Assembly: GCA_034926605.1 (NCBI GenBank)
Contig: JAYFQV010000013.1
Location: 149,566 to 213,565 of the forward strand
Length of the DNA: 64,000 nucleotides
Origin: CALXXL01 sp034926605
Lineage (GTDB): Bacteria; Verrucomicrobiota; Lentisphaeria; Victivallales; Victivallaceae
Direction of reading: 5' to 3'
Shown here: positions 60,088 through 64,000 of the stretch, in pieces
How the letters are laid out: every line of letters begins with the position of its first letter
How positions within the stretch are numbered: position 1 is the first letter of the stretch
Notes under the pieces: generated by a model
What the model was told of the DNA's origin: nothing
The model's input: only the letters and a program-made list of their open reading frames with translations
The model's database searches: none
Translations under genes and position numbers: made by a program

Positions 60088-60114
60088 GCTCGATTATCAC
60101 ATCGAACAGCATTT

Positions 60115-60142
60115 AATGTAGCCGCCATTTTGATTTTTGCAA
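60115..60142 (-). promoter_or_regulatory. tRNA-Asp promoter
   Basis: Minus strand TTGCAA (60142-60137), 16 bases, TACATT (60120-60115), with the tRNA 5' end about 20 bases past the expected start. Confidence 0.6.
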
Positions 60143-60159
60143 GCATCAAGCTCAAAAAA

Positions 60160-60196
60160 AATAGAAAAAAGCTCCGGCAGCGAACTGCCGGAGCTC
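60160..60196 (-). terminator. UUCG-tetraloop terminator of the surface protein gene
   Basis: AGCTCCGGCAG (60170-60180) pairs perfectly with CTGCCGGAGCT (60185-60195); on the minus strand the loop reads TTCG and the stem is followed by TTTTTTCTATTTTTTTT. Very strong. Confidence 0.9.
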
Positions 60197-60216
60197 TTCG
60201 TTTTTGAGGTTAACCC

Positions 60217-63200
60217 TTAGGCCAGCAGGCCCTTGGTGTAGCTGGCAACCAGCATGCCGGCGTCGACTTCCAGCGACACATAGCCCTTGGTGCCGATCGC
60301 GATCGTTTCGCCGAACGCGCAGCTGCCGATCTCGGTGCCGTCCTGATCGTAGAACACCACCGTCGAACCTTCGAGCTCCTGCTCGTCGGAGACGTCCATC
60401 AGGTCGTAGCTCACGTTCGAGGTCGTCGCGAACGACAGCCCAATCACCCGCTCGTCACCGACCAGGTTGAAGCTCTCGGCATCGGTCACGAACGGCATCG
60501 CTTCGGCGCGATTCCAGGCGTTGAAGTACCACTCGGCGGTATCGACGGCGTTGCTCAAACCGGTCAACTGGGTGTCGCCGTTGAATCTCACAGCGTCGAA
60601 GTTCACGAACATGCCGCCCATCGTACCGGAGATGTCGGTGAAGCCCAGCGTCTTGGTACCGATCACGCTGCAGGCGCCTTTGCCCAGAGCGTTCACGGTG
60701 CCGACCGAGATGCTCTCGGCCACGCCGGAGAAGTTCACCGACACATTGCCTTCGACGTTCACGGTGCCGCCGGTGCCGACCGTCTTGCCGGCCGCGAACA
60801 CAATGCCGCCGATGGTGGTATTGCTGCCTTCGTTGCCGGTGATGTTGATTACAATGTCGCCGGTACGTATCGCACCGCCGTCCGCCGCGTAACCGGCGCC
60901 GAACACGCTGTCGGTGATGGTGGTGTTAGCGATATTGATCTCCACGTCGCTGACCGCGAGTACGCAGTTCACACCGGTGGACTGGCCGGCGCCGACCACG
61001 TTCACCAGGTTCGAGGCGCCGAGGTTCATCACCACGCCGCCGGCGATGGTGCCGCTGGCCACGCTTCCTTCGTTGTCCTGGATCTGGCTGCCGCCGATCA
61101 CCCACGCCGTGCTGCCGTCTTTCAGCATCTTCACGTTGTCGGTGGAAGTGATGGCATTCACGGTGACCGTCACGGTGCCGCCGATAATGGCGCTGGTGCC
61201 CCACGCACGGCTGCCGCCGAAGATGATGCCCTGATAGTCGCCGGCGTCAAGCGTCATCGTGACATTGCCGGTGATAACGGTATTATCGCCGCTTCTGGCC
61301 GCGGAATCAACCGCCGCCACCGCGCCGCCGTAGAAGTTGCCGGTCATCTTGTTGCCAAGATATTCGGGCAGATTCAGGTAGGTCTTGACGTTGCCGTTGA
61401 CGTTGCTGTTGCCGGCGCCGGAGTAGAGGCTTGCCACCTGGCAGTCGTACACCCATATGCCGATATCGCCGTTGATGGTGCATCCGCTGCCGCCGCCGAA
61501 CACATAGCGGTGTCTGCCGCCGCCCACATCCATGTTGATCGCGTAGACGTTATGTTCGCCCACGGAGATGGTGGAACCCTGGCCGCCGCCGAAGATGATT
61601 CCGGTGGTGGTGGTGGAGTCGCCGGTGATGTAGACGTTGGTGCCGTCGGTGATGGTGTCATCGATGCCGCCGCCGTAGATGGTGTTCTTGGTGCCGCCGA
61701 GCACGCGCAACCAGGTGGTTGCCAGCTCGGTACCGCTGCCGCCGCCGTAAACCACGGTGGAGTTGATGCCGGAATCGACCATGCCGCCGGTCATGTAGCC
61801 GCCGAACGCGTTGGCGATCACATTGCCGCCCGCGCCTTCGGACTTCTCACCGAGCAGGATGGTTCCGGAGGTGGTGGCCGTCAGGCTGCTGACATACATC
61901 GGCGCGAAGTCGACGGAGTCGGACCAGGCGGTCGTCCACAGGAACTCGGCGTTGTCGCTGTTCTTGGACAGCACCGACAGACGGGCCACATAAACGCCAT
62001 AGTCGGAGAGATAATCCTCGTAGAACCTGACCTCAAAGCCATTGACTTCCTTGGTATCACCGATCTTCATGGTGAACGACTGATCGCCCATTGTCATGTT
62101 GAAGGTGGTGGTGAAGCTCAACGGGGTGGTTCCGGTGTCTCCGAAGTAGAAGAAGTTCTGGCCGAGACTGCACTGGAAGGTGATGGTATCGGCGGTGATG
62201 TTCTTGAGGAAACCGACCAGGTTGCTGTCGCTGAACCACACGCCGGTGGTATCGAACGCAACAGTGCCAACATCCACGCCCGAGGTGCCGGTGCCAGTGG
62301 CACCGTACATATTGTTGGCGACGCCCTTCAGGGTCAGAACCGAGCTGCTGCCGCCGACTATGTTGGTACGGATGTTGGTATTGCCGCTCAGGGTCAGATT
62401 CATCTTATCCAGGTCGAGGGCAATCACCGGTGACGCCGCATCATAAAGCGAAACCGTGGTACCGGAAAGATCCCAGTCGCCGGTAGCGTTATAAACCGCG
62501 CCGGCAGAACTGTACTGGTTTTGGAACTGGAAAACGCCGCCGGTGGCGGTGAGGTTTTCAACCGTGCCGTTGCGAAGATAGAAATATCCTCCGGACATCT
62601 GGTTGTCGATCGAACTCGCGGCATGAGTGCCGTCGCCGATATAGACTATACCGGAAATAACACTGACATTCCTGAAATTGCCGCCGGCAGTAGTGGAAAC
62701 GTAGCACCCCTTGGATGGATACTGATTGTTGACAACTATGCCATCGATCCAGACTTCGACTTTGTCTTGACCGCCTATCGAGGTCCAGCCGCCAAGCAGG
62801 GTCACATTTTTGACCGTGGAGCCGGAATACAGATACCAGTTGTTTCCCCAGTTGGACGTCCATCCGGACTGGCTGGAGTACAGACTGCCATAAGTGACGG
62901 CGTCGCAGTCGATAACCAAACCATCGACGCTGAAAGCGGCGGAGCTTTTCAGTTTATTGTACTGGAGGTTCTTCAGGGTAAGATTGACATAGTTGACGGT
63001 ACCGTCGAAAGTCCATATCCCGGTACCCACTCCATCATACATCCAGTTGGTAAGGGTTTTGGTCCCGGAATCCCACTGAACATCCTCATAACCGTTCAGC
63101 GTTGTGTTGACCAGAGAATAGCCGGGATCGAAAGTCTTCCAGGAGACCGTCACCGACTCGTCCATGGTCACGTTCTCAAGACTGAACGCGCCGTCCAGAA

Positions 63201-64000
63201 GCAACAGCGCGCCGCTGGATAATTCCACATTGCGAGCGGTGCCGCCGGAGGTGATCTGCAGAACGCTCTGCGCATAGTCGGCATTGCCGCTGGCCACCGA
63301 ACGTTTGCCGGTCACAACCGAGTCTTCGATCACGGTGCCGGCGTTCGAATAGTAGAAGCCGCCGCTTTCGATCAAAAGATTGGTGGCAAGGCCGCTGGCC
63401 ACGTTGAACACTTCGCCGGTATCCTGATTCACACCGCTGGTGATCACCGCGCTGCCATATATCTGCAGTGCGGTATGATTCTTAACGACCATTCCGGTAT
63501 TGACGGAACCGTTGGCAACCACCAGAATACCGCCGTCCACAGTCAGGTTCGAGGTGGTGCCGGCATCGGTGGCGCCGGTGGTGCTGATACCCTGGATCAC
63601 AAAGCAGCCGGAATTGATGTACAGGTTGCTGGCCGATCCCTGGCCGAAGCTCCAGTTGACGGTAGTGCCGCTGGCAGTATAGGTACCGGTGGAAAGCTTG
63701 GTGTCGTCGCCCTTGCGCCCGGTGCGGAATCCGTCGAGAATGCCGCCCTCGAGAATAGCAACGTTGGTCAGCTGCGGACGGGTCGAAGCCACCGAGTACT
63801 TAATGATGTCGCCGCAGAGATTCATGCCGGAACCGAGCACATATCCAGTCACCGTGCCGCTGCTGAGCGTAAAAGTCTGGCTGCTGCCGTTGCCGTAGAT
63901 GAACTTGCCGGTCATCTTCGAGTAGTAGGAGACGTCGTACATCACGCCGCCCTCGTAGATGGTCAGGTTGGTCATCTCGGTGGCGGTCGGGGCACCGGCC
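60217..64000 (-). CDS. giant repetitive secreted surface protein (autotransporter-like), 5' partial
   Basis: At least 1260 residues; the reading frame is open to the window edge upstream of the first methionine at 63975, so the start is outside. The sequence is a long series of beta-helix-like units rich in Gly, Thr, Asn and Val, with recurring 'L.v..GG', 'GGGxGSTI', 'GNVTMTL', 'SGNV.V.F' turns and no catalytic motif. It resembles AIDA-type passenger domains and the large adhesin-like proteins abundant in Lentisphaerota. There is no C-terminal beta-barrel; the last about 50 residues form a short beta-rich tail ('KGYVSLEVDAGMLVASY'), perhaps a secretion or anchoring signal. Likely role: cell surface adhesion or glycan contact. 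Repeats are degenerate. Confidence 0.75.
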   Translation of the reverse strand, partial: AGAPTATEMTNLTIYEGGVMYDVSYYSKMTGKFIYGNGSSQTFTLSSGTVTGYVLGSGMNLCGDIIKYSVASTRPQLTNVAILEGGILDGFRTGRKGDDTKLSTGTYTASGTTVNWSFGQGSASNLYINSGCFVIQGISTTGATDAGTTSNLTVDGGILVVANGSVNTGMVVKNHTALQIYGSAVITSGVNQDTGEVFNVASGLATNLLIESGGFYYSNAGTVIEDSVVTGKRSVASGNADYAQSVLQITSGGTARNVELSSGALLLLDGAFSLENVTMDESVTVSWKTFDPGYSLVNTTLNGYEDVQWDSGTKTLTNWMYDGVGTGIWTFDGTVNYVNLTLKNLQYNKLKSSAAFSVDGLVIDCDAVTYGSLYSSQSGWTSNWGNNWYLYSGSTVKNVTLLGGWTSIGGQDKVEVWIDGIVVNNQYPSKGCYVSTTAGGNFRNVSVISGIVYIGDGTHAASSIDNQMSGGYFYLRNGTVENLTATGGVFQFQNQYSSAGAVYNATGDWDLSGTTVSLYDAASPVIALDLDKMNLTLSGNTNIRTNIVGGSSSVLTLKGVANNMYGATGTGTSGVDVGTVAFDTTGVWFSDSNLVGFLKNITADTITFQCSLGQNFFYFGDTGTTPLSFTTTFNMTMGDQSFTMKIGDTKEVNGFEVRFYEDYLSDYGVYVARLSVLSKNSDNAEFLWTTAWSDSVDFAPMYVSSLTATTSGTILLGEKSEGAGGNVIANAFGGYMTGGMVDSGINSTVVYGGGSGTELATTWLRVLGGTKNTIYGGGIDDTITDGTNVYITGDSTTTTGIIFGGGQGSTISVGEHNVYAINMDVGGGRHRYVFGGGSGCTINGDIGIWVYDCQVASLYSGAGNSNVNGNVKTYLNLPEYLGNKMTGNFYGGAVAAVDSAARSGDNTVITGNVTMTLDAGDYQGIIFGGSRAWGTSAIIGGTVTVTVNAITSTDNVKMLKDGSTAWVIGGSQIQDNEGSVASGTIAGGVVMNLGASNLVNVVGAGQSTGVNCVLAVSDVEINIANTTITDSVFGAGYAADGGAIRTGDIVINITGNEGSNTTIGGIVFAAGKTVGTGGTVNVEGNVSVNFSGVAESISVGTVNALGKGACSVIGTKTLGFTDISGTMGGMFVNFDAVRFNGDTQLTGLSNAVDTAEWYFNAWNRAEAMPFVTDAESFNLVGDERVIGLSFATTSNVSYDLMDVSDEQELEGSTVVFYDQDGTEIGSCAFGETIAIGTKGYVSLEVDAGMLVASYTKGLLA

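Overview
The window looks like the chromosome of an anaerobic, Gram-negative, GC-rich bacterium of the PVC superphylum, most likely a gut-type Lentisphaerota (Victivallis-like). This is inferred from the gene set: many small lipoproteins and secreted glycoside hydrolases, zinc-ribbon plus protein-kinase architecture, HydG, a sulfide-type Thi4, oxygen-sensitive Fe-S and radical SAM enzymes, and a giant glycine/threonine-rich repetitive surface protein. No rRNA or other definitive phylogenetic marker is present.

Layout. 1-2960 is the end of a prophage or phage-derived element: baseplate hub-like protein, tail-spike protein, a Dam-type methylase, then about 650 bp of non-coding DNA rich in inverted and direct repeats, abutting the 3' end of a tRNA-Pro gene (probable attachment site). 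3057-14541 holds ygiQ and cysS (divergent), a GH20 hexosaminidase, and a convergent operon of a large GH-like secreted protein, a lipoprotein, lexA and a DNA-repair-type radical SAM protein. 14686-19161 has a family 4 UDG divergent from mscS-argG-zinc-ribbon membrane protein. 19163-23934 is an acyl-CoA synthetase / lipoprotein / NAD synthetase / DMT permease operon. 24002-26703 encodes an ArnT-like membrane glycosyltransferase and RlmN. 26948-31536 carries a 2[4Fe-4S] ferredoxin, an HtrA protease, a PP2C phosphatase and an EF-G paralogue. 31649-35563 holds HydG, a lipoprotein, a triplicated helical secreted protein and a Nudix hydrolase. 35645-39738 is an fmdB / lipoprotein / AmrS / fusion-protein operon. 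39838-41641 holds Thi4 and a Ca2+/cation antiporter. 41692-45025 is a MacA-MacB-type exporter. 45104-52774 is one tight operon of eight genes (protein kinase, metallophosphoesterase, MarC, KtrB, KtrA, PncC, PyrH, beta-lactamase-fold lipoprotein). 52915-53778 is a periplasmic binding-type protein. 53916-59724 is an operon FtsQ-AlaRS-STAS-sodium symporter-EIIA. The right edge has tRNA-Asp and the 3' part of a very long surface protein gene running off the window.

Two themes stand out. First, promoters are unusually easy to read: TTGAnn/TTGCnn, 16-17 bp, TATATT (less often TATAAT), and in three cases (ygiQ, cysS, cation antiporter) the -10 lies only 6-9 bases before the start codon, which predicts leaderless mRNAs. 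Second, several proteins have unusual architectures: an alpha/beta-hydrolase-like domain whose nucleophile is replaced by Tyr, fused to an HHxxxDG acyltransferase-like domain; an alanyl-tRNA synthetase lacking the C-terminal third; a secreted protein made of three copies of a helical module; and an operon tying STAS, SSS-symporter and EIIA proteins together. The best candidates for something undescribed are the 850-residue fusion protein beside AmrS, the structured intergenic region between the Dam gene and tRNA-Pro, and the lexA-radical SAM operon.
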